Shown: positions 34,801-49,795 of the stretch, piece by piece | Position numbering within the stretch: the first letter of the stretch is position 1 | How the letters are laid out: each line of letters starts with the position of its first letter | Notes under the pieces: model-generated | Database searches by the model: none | Told to the model about the DNA's origin: nothing | Seen by the model: the letters and a program-made list of their open reading frames with translations, nothing else | NCBI GenBank assembly: GCA_050084515.1 | Contig: CM114274.1 | Span: forward strand, 2,666,001-2,730,000 | DNA length: 64,000 nucleotides | Direction: 5' to 3' | DNA from: Blasia pusilla | Lineage: Eukaryota > Marchantiophyta > Marchantiopsida > Blasiales | Translations under genes and position numbers: made by a program

Positions 34801-35450
34801 TGACATTAAATGCCACAAAAGTATTATCTTAACCTTAAATTTCATACGTAGTGAAATGAATGTATTGAGCCATAAATCAATTTGTGTTAATGTTACTAAG
34901 GTTAGTTCACCATGATTGGTGAACTAAGGTTTGTTTAAGTTTAAAATTGTATGCATGCAAGAAAGATTGATATCCCTTTCTTTTTCTCCATTGTGTTTTA
35001 CTCTTGGAAGAATTTTGAGTGTTACTTCTATTCCCCATCACATATCCTTCAGTAAATTTTATTCACATCTCATGATAAGTTTATCCATATCTTTACTCCA
35101 ATTGTCAAATCATATCCCCATTATATTTTCGTGTTTGTTTCGTGCCTAGTCACTCAACAACTCATCCCCATGGGTGTGACATGATCAATGTTTGCTATTA
35201 TTCTTGCTTTGCTACTAGTTTCATAAAACCACCATTTCTCTAGACTAATCTCATCTTAGGCTCATATCGCATTCCACCCTTCAACCAAGGACTTGGACTA
35301 ACTAATATGGACTCATCTTTAGCAATCCCCACTCCTTTTAGATTATACCCACATCCAACTTAACTATTTAATTCTCATTTTATCCTAGTTAGAGTGACAT
35401 CCAACTCGGACTATTTTGTGAGTTGGATCATAACCAGTAATCTTTCTTCC
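31861..35450. other. AT-rich intergenic stretch
   Basis: About 3.6 kb rich in A+T with no reading frame above 75 codons and no motif I can name. It is probably old, unrecognisable transposon debris. Confidence 0.5.
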
Positions 35451-37858
35451 TAATTACATGACCAATTTGCTTGGAGCTTTCAGCTTTCAGTGGAAATTTT
35501 CCCACTCCCAACCCTGCCATTATTTTGCCTGTCTCTAGGTCCAAGATTTGGACCTTTCAGACTTTTCTCATGCCTCTTATTACACCATGAAGATGGAATT
35601 ACTTTCATGGTTGTGGTCCCTTACTGCCACACATTCTTAGATTTGTTTCGTACGTACCTGCTCATAATGTTTTTTACTTCTCCATCCGAATTTTGATTCC
35701 ATATCTTTTACTTTCAGTTCAGACACTAATTCCCTTGGCACAGTTCAAAGCTCTGCTCTGGTAGGAATTCTCAATTGAGCCTTCCTTCCGAAAGTGGAAT
35801 TGACTCAGGTGAGATTGGAGCTCCAACAAACCAGCACAAGGTAAGGGCCCAACAGTATGAGAGTGAGTCTTTGGGTTAACAGGAGGCACCTCTTTGGTGC
35901 AGAAATAGCAGTTACACTTGACTAGGACATTGTGACCTCAGTAAAGATATCAGAGGGATACTCCTGTGACCAAAAGGCTATGGATTGCGGTGAACGCCCC
36001 TCACACAGGCAAAATGAATTCTACCTGGGCTTGACAGATGGTGCATCCATCGATGAAAGGAGACTACTAGTTTCCATCGTGGGAGATCTTGCAGAGATTG
36101 GATCCTGTTATACATATGGGTCCTCAAATCCCTGTGAGTTCCATGGATCGTCTCTTTTCCCAAAACCGTAATGTAGATCATCAAGAGAAAGAGGTTGAAT
36201 TATGTTTGCTTCTCTTGTGGTACACAATGAAAACAAACCACCCTTCCACAATGAGCTTTTTTCTTCTTTTTTTGTAAAGCTTTGATTCTAACTTCCAAGA
36301 AGAACATAGCTATCCATACAGGGCACACAAGCAAGTAATGATGAAGTTGCACCGATAAATGAAAGAGGAAAGCTCAGCGAGAGGAAAGAGCAATTCACAA
36401 CTACCTGCTCATGCACCTTCAAGGCATTGACACATTCTTTCCACTGAGATCATTCATCGTACAGTTTATTATTCTTGCAAAATTGGTCAAAACTGCAAGA
36501 TCTCTTCAGCCATATCCGCCATCCCAGCCAGGGTAAATTACAAGCTCTTTTAGTGCCTACCTACTATCTTCCCCACACCAACCAGGATGTCAGGGCGGCA
36601 ACTTGAACAAGGACACCTCCTTCAGTGGCCAATTCACAATTGAACAAATGGAGTATGACTTGGACACACAAGCTGGAAACCTCCACCATCATATCCTACC
36701 CATCCAGGCTGGCTGCAAGTTTTTCTGAACGGAGGAAAATGAAGTAGAACCAGAATGTCATCTTACCAGACTCTTACATCTCAGAGTTGAATCCTGGCAG
36801 CTTGAGTATTTCACGAATTCAAGCATACAGGGTAACAGAGAAACATGCCCATGATTCATACCACCAAGACCTGATTTTGCTGTCTCTTCAGGCCTGCTTA
36901 ATTAACTACAATGGTAAGAGTTCAAGAGACTAGAGCCCTTGTGATCTCTTCATCCCATGTCAGAACGTTGATATATGATGACGGTCTACCAGGAAGTCTC
37001 CGCCAGAGAAACATTGGAAGATAGCAAGTTGAAGGTACAGGAGGAAATCTGCTCTCTTTACAAGGGCTAACGACTGCAATGAGAACACCATGACTAATAC
37101 TTAGTAGGCATCATCATGTAGCACCACCCAAGACTCATCACTCACTTTCAAGATGTAAAGAGGGTGAGAGTGAATGGAAGGTTCTAAACCAAGAGAGATC
37201 AAACTACAAGAATAGATTGAAATGGTTCACAGTGACTCACAGCACCTCCTTCAGCCATCAACGGTGTTTCACTGGTGGTCGTTAATCTCGAATTCTCACT
37301 TCAAGTAAGGTACACCACGGAATCGCAACAACAGATTGTAAGGTAACTTAAACTCTTGGACATTGAAGTCTACCCCGCAGCATTGCCAGTGACCACTGCA
37401 ACGAATCTGTGCCCTCTGCACAAGATGTACTTTGGCATGTCCTTAGCATGTCCCGAAATTCAGCTCCATCATGACAATGGAGACACAACAAAGCCATCAC
37501 CATCTAGCTCAGTAACCACAAGTCAAAGTTGTGGAAGTGAGCCAATATTTCTCCAACAGAAGATAAACCATTGATAATCTTTGTCTTTGGCCCATGTGGA
37601 AATCTTCTATCGTTGTCAGCAGATAAGCTACAGAAGCTGTCGAAAAAATTGCCTCCATGAACTACGTGTGACCAAGAAGTAGGGCAGCATATGAAGCTTG
37701 CCGCAATCTGATGTTCAGCATGATGTGGTGACTGTACTCCAATGTTAGGGCCAAACCGCATTCAGTTGCATACACAGTCCCAATCCTTTCTTGAAGTATA
37801 TGGTCGACAATCGGGTTCTCTAATACACCACTCGTCTATCTACCGGCTGAGATCCGAA
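35451..37858. other. 3' flank of API5, no gene seen
   Basis: Moderate composition, short frames only (longest 85 codons at 37,504-37,761 minus). The part next to 37,858 must include the API5 3' UTR; its end is not visible. Confidence 0.4.
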
Positions 37859-40800
37859 CTACCAATATCGTCCTCGACCACGCCCTCCACGCCATCCACT
37901 CCTTCCACCACCTCTAGCTGGGACAGCCCGTCCACTTCCAACTCGTGACAAACTTGCTAGTGCCCTATTCACTAACTGATTTTGAGATGATCCATCCCCT
38001 CGTCCCCTCTTCCCTCCTGGAGCTGCTCCTGCTCCATTTACAGCCGTTGTAGCAGGCCGTTTGGAGCTTCACATGAAAGATCCCAGAATCAATTTAAATC
38101 AATCAGGTAACACGATTGAAGAAAAGAAAAAATTTCTAACAACCGAAGGGACAAGGTCCATTCATGCAGGGGCTATTCACATCCTCTACTGCTGGATTTA
38201 TGAGGTTAGCAAGGGCCTACCCAGTCGTGTTTAATGCTTGGACTGCTGCCGGTTTGGCCCATGATAAGTTGAATGACTTCTTCTCACCAAAAAAGGTCGG
38301 GGTTTTTTGGTGTAAGGGCTGCACACAAGCACCTTGCCAGTCAACATCTAAACTAAATCTGCCCAGTCCTTGAGAACTACATCTAATGCTATAATACAAG
38401 AGAATCAGACTTGAATAAACTTGCATGGTACCTGGGTCAATGCCAGAATATTGTTACACGTTTGCAGACCAGAGCTGGTACTTTGCTTCTTGACTTTCTG
38501 TAAAAGCCACTCTATAAATCAAAATATTTCCAACTTTACATACATACTCATACTCGACCTTTTCACCTACATTAGGACATCACTTTGCATTCTTTCAAAC
38601 CAGATAAAGGTAACACATGATCCTTCCACCATGAAGCACGCAAAATTGTGACCTTCCAACACTTACAACATCTGCTTTAGCTGCATCATCCTGAGCAGCA
38701 GCCATAGCTTTATTGTGCTCTGCCATGCCCTGCGCTAATTTCTTGTTTGTTGCCTTGGCTAGCTCCTCAACCACTGTCAATCTGGACACATTTAGCATAA
38801 CCACTCTTTTTATAACACATTTACAGTCTCACTAGAAACCCAAAGAGAGTGAATGCTTATTTTTCACCTTTACTTACAGTTTAACTGGGATGATACATTT
38901 GAACACTTACATGACACATCCAACTTGCCTAAGCGAAATTTCCTTGCAATTCTAAGGTTGTTGCTCATGCCATTTTAAGAATTTTCAGTAGGACTAAATA
39001 GTTTGAACCTAAGACTAGGACAGACATTCCAAGATGTTTCCACAAGAATGTAAGTAAATGTCTGGGAGTGCGCATTAATATTTCAATAATTCAAGGCACG
39101 AGAAGTTCAGCCCCAAAGACAAACAAACGCATCAAGATGAAAGAACAAAGTGGGAATGCGTGTTGCCTTTCAATAAAATCCTTGAAAAGTTCCGTGAAGT
39201 CCTCTCCTAGCCGATCTGAGGGTTGACCAGTTACAATTTTGTAACCACATAAACTGTTTGTCATGTTTGGTGTCTGAGCAAAACGAGACAAGAATGCAGG
39301 GTGTTACAATTTAGCATTTTGTAACAATAAGACACCACTGGGTCTATTCATTACTCAAGTCCCCATTGAAGTTTAAACATTAGTTCAAACGTTAACTCCA
39401 ACTAGATAAGCCATTCTCTAGAGACTGTATCCAAAGGCACAGGCATCCAGAAACTACTGGCAATGAAAAAAATGTAGATAGCAGACAAAACTCCACCCTC
39501 AAACTGTCGCAATAAAGGAGTGTTGAAATGATAATCCACTTTGAAGATTCTCAACTAGATCAAACACCAATGACTCATTAAGAAAATCCCATTCAACTCT
39601 TTTAAGTGAACGATAAATGTAAGAAGTTTAATTATCCACAGCTCCAATATTCCACCTTGTGTGCAAGTTGATGGAATGTGTACAGAAGGCACTCTACATA
39701 TGTAAAGTTGAGCTCTTCCGCTGTTTTCTTCCTTGGAACATACTTCTACACAAATTAACACCACAAAGACCATACACCCGAGGAAAGTACATGAGTTATG
39801 TTCAATGCATGAAAATCCTGCAATATTTCAGTCTGATTCTCTTCAGAAAGAATAAGGATAAAACAATTATCTAGGAATCCTCGCCATCTGCCTTAACTTT
39901 GGGGTATGTGTCAATGTTGCAATGATCATTACAAAACTGCCTTACAGAAGAAAAATCAGCAACATAACTCTTCAAATTCATATGGCTCACTGTGACCAGC
40001 CTAGCTAAGTAATTTCAAGGATTGCAATAAGACTGGGACCAATCAATGAACCCTCTAACAAATTAAATGATTAGCATTACCTTGATAAGCTGGACAATAG
40101 TTGGTAAGAGGTTACGAGCATCTTGTGCTGAAGTAAAAGGAGAGCTCTCAGCCAAATTTTTCAGTAGATCGACTTTCTTTTCCTCCGGAAGCTGTAAATC
40201 CAAGCCACAGCATGTCAGATGTAACAAAGTGAACAAAAATGGTACTAAATCCCTACATGTGCAAACTTCAAGGTAATAATGTCAGTTTTGGTGGGTCACT
40301 TTAAATACACTCATGGGTTCTCTATGAAACATATTATAGATTCTTGCTTGAATATCCTCAGGCTACTAGAAGAAGTAATAATCATACTGCGTTTACTATT
40401 GACAAGAATTTAGAATAAAGAAGTTTGATGACAGCTGTGTTTGTAAGGAAACAGCAGTACCACTAAGGATAATGATGTTTCTAGAAAAATCTCACCACCA
40501 TCTTCGTGGACATTGAAGTAAATGGTGAGGACCCTATCGCTAAAGCCCTATTTCCTCACTCCAACACCTGTTTCTATTCCTTCTATACTATAGTTATTTT
40601 CTGAAATTGGCAGATGACGCTTCTTCTTGCGAATTGAATTGGACAAATCCTGTATACAGGATGAATTGAATTCATTAAACCCTATCACCCATATAAATCA
40701 TACAATGACATTGAGAGCAGTGTACGATTTGTCTACAGAGGGCAAGAAATTGCACCCTTTCAAAAACAGGAAGTAAATGCTTGTTGATGTAGTTGAAAAA

Positions 40801-43800
40801 CTTGCTGTTAGATGCGCCACGCTGTTAAGAGTTCAAAAGAAACAGTCAGTTTTAGTTGTTGTAGCCTTATCCTTCCTAACTGATCTACTATCTACTTGAA
40901 TGCAAGTGACTTTTCGAAGTAGCCCTAACGAAGGTGTCAAGCTGTAAGAACTAGCATTAGACCTTTGTAAACCAATAGATGAAGTTGTTGCTGTATTCAG
41001 TTACAACAGAACCTAAAGGCTCTTTTCAGATTTGAAGACTTAATCATCAGTGGTACAACCTCATGGAAAGACAGACCTAGTTCAGAAATTTTTTGTCCGT
41101 TCGAAAATATTTTGACCACCTTCCAGTGCCATCTTAGCTCAAAACTACACTTAACATATGTGACACTACATAACAATCAACAATCAGTACTATGAACATC
41201 ATGCAACCACCAGAATCTGGCTACGCTCCTGTAGGTCCATATTGATCCAGATCACATAACAGGAAATCTCCACATACTGTCTTCACACATAAATTCATTG
41301 TGACCCACAAGTAAAGCTTCTAGACGACTTGAATGGGCTTAGTTGATAAAAAAATAAGGATTTCAAAATTACTTACAGCATAAAAGGGCAGGGCCATATT
41401 TAAGCATGACATCAGTCGGTCAATGTGGTCTGTATCTGATATCTGCATGGACCAACTCAAAAGGTTCAGCAGATGCAGGTCCGGAAAGTCCATGCATACT
41501 TCAGTGACCCAATGCTTACTCTTACCAGAGCAAAGTACTTCAGGTGATCTTTGGAGCACCAGAAGAGGTTCATTCATACTTTTCATGACCTTTACTTTGA
41601 CAATGCCTGAGCCCCATCTATATCTAATGGTTGGGCACAGTCGCCTTCCTAAGGTGCAATTAGATACATAGTACAGACTTCAATCATAAAGTATTATCTC
41701 CCAAAGCCTTGCAACCACAGACCCCACCTAACTAGGATGGGTACAGGAGAGACCTATCAAATAGATTGTCCACACGGACAAACTATCATTTTTCACAATC
41801 TCTCTGGTAAATTTGATGAATTAATGTTTGACTTAGGGCAAGTATTCCTAGTATGAGGTGAGAGGCTTTGATACCATAAATCAGACTTCTCAGAGCCAAA
41901 CTAGAGACCATGCAGGAACCAATAGTAGACTTATTTGGTGCACAACAGGAGATTTTCAGCCTCAAAATTAAAATCAATGAGCTTACATTAAACTGTGCAT
42001 CAAGATCGGCTTGACCCTCCACTATCTCCAGTAACTCCTGCACCCGCTCAGGTGGAGCCTTCTCTCCAAATAGATTCAAACTCTTTAAGAAGTCCATGAA
42101 CATCTTGAACTCTGCTCCAGTGACATCTTGCAAACTCTAGGATGTGTGACAGAGAATTGATTTCACTTTTTGAAATTTAAATAGGATAAAGTGAAGCGAC
42201 CAGCACAGATACTGCATGGAGAATGTAATAAGTTGCAAGTGCAGTGCAAACACTTCAATTTACCTCATAGACTACCTTTCTAACATTGAATAGAGACAAA
42301 CCTTTTTTATAAGATCTGTTATGTGCCTCTCCATCTCATCCTGAGGGTGCAGAAGTTCTTTCTTCACAGGGAAGACCTGTAACCATTTCCCACATCAGAA
42401 TACTATGATTTCCTTAGCACCCTTCAAATCATACCCCTAACAAGCATTCCCCCTACCTGCACAAGATCACACTCCTGTTCTTATCCTTTCATAGCACTCT
42501 GGTGAGGACGATAAAAGGCATACCTTTTCTCTGACAAAAATTAGCACCTTCTCACGGATATTTTCATCAGAATTTTCGATGTGCTTGAAAAGTGCTGTTA
42601 GAGTAGCTGCTCATCCACACCCAAAGATATCATTAGTGAACCACAACAGACCATAGTAGGTGAACTGCTCCAGCCAATCACCTTTCTGGAGTAACAGTGA
42701 GGATAAGGCCCTGTTGGCTACATATCCAAATGCAAGAATTGAAGAGAGGAACAAACCTCCCATGAGAGGGAATACTGGTTTAACTTGAAAGAGTAGCAAA
42801 TATAATGTCAAATGAGAACAGGTTCCAGAAACTCAACAGCATCAAACTCATACCTTTTGTGTCTTGCCTCAAAACTGACATGAGTGCTTTTTGAACTGCA
42901 TCTCTTTCCAACCCTTCCTCTGTATCACAATAGATCACCATGCACTGAGACCAAAGAGCTTATGAAACAACGTTTGTGAGCCTACCGGCTCAGTGTGCAG
43001 ATGAGAAAAACGGGGGTAAATTCAAAACATACCAGCAAGAAGAAGTTGCCCCAAGACATCAGCGATTTTGGGTAGATGGACAGGGGTGTCCTTGCATAGG
43101 AGGGGAAGACCTCTGATTGCCTGCACCCTTATCTGCTCAGGGCCAATTTGTTTTTCCAATAATTAGCAATCCAGTATTGGCAGGGCATGAAGACACCTCG
43201 TCAGGTAAAAATTCGCAAAAACGGATTTGAGAACGTGCACACTCTAAGTCCTTTAAAGCAAGTCGACATCAGTTGAGTAGTTCCCATTTCTGTGCACCTA
43301 TATAGACGACTTGCAGTGTTCTTTCAATTTGATCTTGTAGCCATCCCAGTGACGAGATCATAGGACAAGCTTGCAATCTCAATAATCTACACTTTCCTTT
43401 CATACCCTACAAATTTGTGTGGTACACCTAAACCAAACCTACCCTCTTAATCTCTTACTGTACAGATGTGAGTAAGCGAAATGCTAAGGCCTGCTGACGT
43501 CACACTGTGGGGGTGTTAGTCCTGCTATGTATCAGTTTTCAACCTGCATTTTCTTTCACTGACCAAATGGATGAAATGAGAAAAGGGAGCATATTCTGTT
43601 GATCATACTCAGTTATTTTGGATGCAACAAAGAGATCCGAGGGATTACATTACATTGACTGGAATGGGAAAACTAGCTCCCAGGCTGAATGCAACACTCA
43701 TTATCTCAGCATAATCGACTTCTAATCTCCCAGGTCGATGAAATCCATCTGGAGGGACACTTAAATAAAACTCTTTCTGATGTCTGCAATCCTTGGTGAG

Positions 43801-44791
43801 ACTATCCCACCACCAAAATTGAAGGCTTCAGATTCATGAACCCCCATAATCTACCCAGTCAAGTACTCCAACACTCCTGGAACCTAGTTCACACATGAGG
43901 GATTCCATTCACCTCAATGCTCCAACCTAAGAAGACAAAAACTTGTTTGCTTAAACAACCCCGAGTTCCCGAGAACATTCAAGTTTTATGGTCTGGCACC
44001 CATGACAAACGAGGCAAGGCAAACAACGGTACATTTTGCACTACAGGTGAGAAAAGAGAGAAATCAAATGTGACCCGAGGTTGACAAAACTCTTTCGGCA
44101 ACTAGCTATTGACAATACAAAACGTCATGGAAGAGAAGGGAGAAATCCCTACAAAAAATCACAACATTCAAAATCCATTGTGACCCCAGAGAAATGGGGT
44201 GAAATTTTTCTTGTCTGTCGTCTCAGAATTTGCACGTGCTACAGACAGTAAAAAGTAACCTTGGATGCGGAGCAAACTAAAAAATGCGCTTCTCGAAGCT
44301 AGGTGTCTGGCAAACGGGGAATGGCCAGAAAGCTTACACTGCCGTAAAATAATAACTGCAGCGTGCTTGCTTTGCCTAGGGGATCACCCAAGCAGGTTTT
44401 CAAAGCAGCCAAAAGAAGAGAGCGGTGCAAACTAGTATGGCTGCGGTGGTTGCAGACTACTAGAGGAGTGAAACAGGGTGACGAATAGCGACTCACCCCC
44501 AATTCATCTTCTTCGCAAAGATCCAGTTGCGCGTTGATCGCCTGGGCAGAGTAATTCGGGAAGAATTTGAAATATCGTGGTATCAATTGGGCAGACAGCT
44601 GCTTCGCTTTACTGCTTCCTTTCGCTACCGCTATGATGCCCATGTAGTCACTTTCATTCTGCTACCCCATCGCCCCCCGCCAAGAAGGTCCCATTGTGAG
44701 CACTTGGCAAAGAAATGACCACCACCCGTTGGCTTGAAGTCTTGTACAACCATGGAGCTACAGAAGATAATAACGGAAACTACAATCGAGC

Positions 44792-44851
<60 letters not shown>

Positions 44852-45127
44852 ATTGGCCACCACAAAACCCTAACGAGCTTCTTTAAACGGCGAGAGAAGG
44901 TACCAACTCTTCTCTCTAGATACCAAGTTTCTTTCTTTTCTTTTCTTTCTATCTTTTTTTGCTTTGCTTTCCTTGCCACCTTCTTTCACTAGAAACGATA
45001 CTGATTGACGCAAAACCACAGGCGTACAAAAGCCAAAGACCTGCGTCTTGTCTTTAGCCTCGCTGAGCCGCTCTCCGTACTCGTAGAGCTTTTCAAGAAT
45101 GAATTCTTCACTCTCGGGCACCGCCAT
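37859..45127 (-). CDS. API5: API5-like apoptosis inhibitor 5 protein, 16 exons, 549 aa
   Basis: Exons on the minus strand, first to last: 45127-45041, 44658-44497, 43132-43033, 42919-42854, 42606-42524, 42376-42302, 42136-41987, 41442-41377, 40821-40756, 40191-40081, 39745-39656, 39273-39167, 38781-38667, 38497-38432, 38318-38221, 38066-37859. Phases agree throughout and total 1,650 bp. The product starts MAVPESEEFILEKLYEYGE. Family words include SAQLIPRYFKFFP, QAIRGLPLLCKDTP, TGAEFKMFMDFLKSL, SDTDHIDRLMSCL and NSLCGYKIVTGQPSDRLGEDF; it ends in a Gly/Arg-rich tail GGRGRGRYW. API5 proteins are nuclear HEAT-like helical proteins that restrain programmed cell death; in rice the protein works with DEAD-box helicases in tapetal death. 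The basic GRG tail suggests nuclear localisation and RNA contact. All introns are GT-AG except intron 12 (GC-AG). Exons 4, 8, 9 and 14 are each 66 bp. Length matches the family. Confidence 0.95.
44795..44847. repeat. (GA)n microsatellite in API5 intron 1
   Basis: About 26 GA units, which read CT on the API5 sense strand, 150 bp upstream of exon 2. Confidence 0.97.
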
Positions 45128-45187
45128 GGCCCCGGCCCAAACCCTCTCCAGCAGTCAACTGGATTGGATTGGATTGTATTGGACCAA

Positions 45188-45247
45188 CTCCTCCTCCTCC
45201 TCCTCCTCCTCCTCCTCCTCCTCCTTTCCCTCCCTCCCTCCCTCCCT
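45188..45247. repeat. (CTC)n followed by (TCCC)n in the API5 5' region
   Basis: About 12 CTC units (45,188-45,225), then four TCCC units. On the API5 strand this is a GAG/GGGA purine tract 60-120 bp upstream of its ATG. The poly-Pro or poly-Ser frames over it are artefacts. Confidence 0.93.
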
Positions 45248-45707
45248 CACCGTCGTCTTCCTTCCACCAAAACTACGAATCCGAACTCCTGTCAAAACGC
45301 GCACCGCAACTCCATGAACTGCTCAACTTCTCCGCGCCCGCCCGTCAACAAACCCTCTCCTGTTCCTCCCCCCTCTTCCGTTCCCAACCGTGCCTTCCGA
45401 ACCGCCTCGTCCTCCTCCCTCACTTGCAAACTCCACGATCGCAATGGACAAAACGCGACTCCCTCGATCGATCTCCGTCTCTCGTCTCCACTCCTCTCCT
45501 CTGTTTTCTCTCCATTTGAAATGCGAGCTCTCGCCCTCCTCCGCCCGTCACGTGAGTCATCGCCCGCTCTCTCTCTGCATCTGTGCGGTCCTAGGCTCGC
45601 TATTATGGCTGTAACACCAAATCCGGATGTTCTTTAGCGGTCGCCGTCCCAGCTCCGATCTTGCAAGGCGCAAGCTATTCCACGACCGCGATAGTGGAGG
45701 GGGCACC

Positions 45708-45935
45708 AATAATGCCCATGATTTTAGCGCCGGCGCGTAGGCGATCAGGCAGCCCGTCCGCTACTCTGGCGGGGACGCTCATATTGGGATATGGGGTTTA
45801 GCGATCCAGCGTCCAGCGTTAAATAATGGCCATGATTTTAGCGCCGGCGCGTAGGCGATCAGGCAGCCCTTCCGCTACTCTGGCGGGGACGCTCATATTG
45901 GGATATGGGGTTTAGCGATCCAGCGTCCAGGGTTA
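45708..45935. repeat. 114-bp tandem duplication in the API5-DER1 intergenic region
   Basis: 45,708-45,821 and 45,822-45,935 differ at only a few positions (for example aatgcccatg/aatggccatg and gcccgtccgc/gcccttccgc). Each copy holds gattttagcgccggcgcg and gctcatattgggatatgggg. Confidence 0.95.
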
Positions 45936-45966
45936 AAGAGGCGCCGGGTCCCACAGAGGGCACTAT

Positions 45967-45975
45967 TATATAAAG
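45967..45975 (+). promoter_or_regulatory. Probable TATA box of DER1
   Basis: TATATAAAG about 30 bp after the tandem duplication and about 970 bp before the DER1 ATG. A pyrimidine-rich ttccttccttcctt follows at about 46,007-46,022. The leader is long enough to hold a 5' UTR intron, but its ends are not determined. Confidence 0.5.
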
Positions 45976-46942
45976 CGACGGAGTATGCGGCTCTCGTGTA
46001 CACTCTTTCCTTCCTTCCTTCCTGCTCTTGGGGTGCCGTGTCTGTAACCTGCAGCGTTCCGATTCGATCTAGCGGGTACGGGTCGCTCTGCGTATCAATC
46101 GGGCGCCCGAGCGATTTTCGAGGGAAGGTGGTGCGGGGAGTGGTGCAGGAATCGAGAGAGCGTTGCAGGAAACCTCTCCTTCCCCGTTCGGCCCGCCTGC
46201 TGCCATCGGGAAGAGGAGCGAGAAAGGGGACTTCAAAACCCTCGAGCTTCATCCCTACATGGTGCGATGCTGCTGCAGAGTCGGTGATAGACCGGGGTGT
46301 TCAAGGGGCCGATCGCTCTGTGAATCGGATCCGGGAGAGTCAGGAGAGAACTTACTATTTATTCTTTGACGAAGACGTCCGCGGCTTCCTTCATGAGACT
46401 TGAGAGTGCCGTCTTTGTTTTATCCAGACGACGCCCCGTGCTTTCAGGGCCTTTAATAACGAAGCATCCCCTCCTCAGGATTTGTCTTCTCACGGTGCTC
46501 CAATCGCTCACAGTCTCTCTCCGTCGCCTCGCCTCCTGTTCCTACTGGTGCAGCATCTGCTTTTGACGTAATTAGGGAGGCAGGGAAGGATATTGATTTG
46601 CTAACCGGGCAGGATTGGAGGTAGGTCAAGTGGTGCGCAGCGATCGACGGATGGCTTTGGCGGTGGCGGGATAGCGATCGCAATTTAGAAGATCTGGCTC
46701 GTGAACCAGAGAGTCCGGGGAATATGTGCGCAACTCGTTGAGTCGAACTCAGGTAGGTTAGCTGAACTATATATTTGAGCAATTGCAGCAACAAGGGTAT
46801 CAAAGTATTTCGTGGAGAGGAGCCGGCGACGACTTGTGTTTCCTTCTTACGCGGAGCGTTTGGTATCTGTCAGGGTTGCGTAAGCGTTTATCTGATCGCA
46901 GCTGAGGACACGCCAAAGCACCCGAGGGTTGGAATTTTCTGG

Positions 46943-49795
<2,853 letters not shown>

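Larger units (their letters stand above)
45128..46942. promoter_or_regulatory. Shared upstream region of API5 and DER1 (head to head)
   Basis: The two start codons face away from each other across 1,815 bp. The region is GC-rich and contains the CTC tract, a 114-bp tandem duplication and a plus-strand TATA box. The many overlapping frames (for example 45,005-45,637 and 45,996-46,403) have no known domain and are best read as untranslated or promoter sequence. Confidence 0.6.

Noticed and set aside
45005-45637. 210-codon plus-strand frame with Leu/Pro runs
   Set aside because: It overlaps API5 exon 1 on the opposite strand and the (CTC)n tract, and has no domain.
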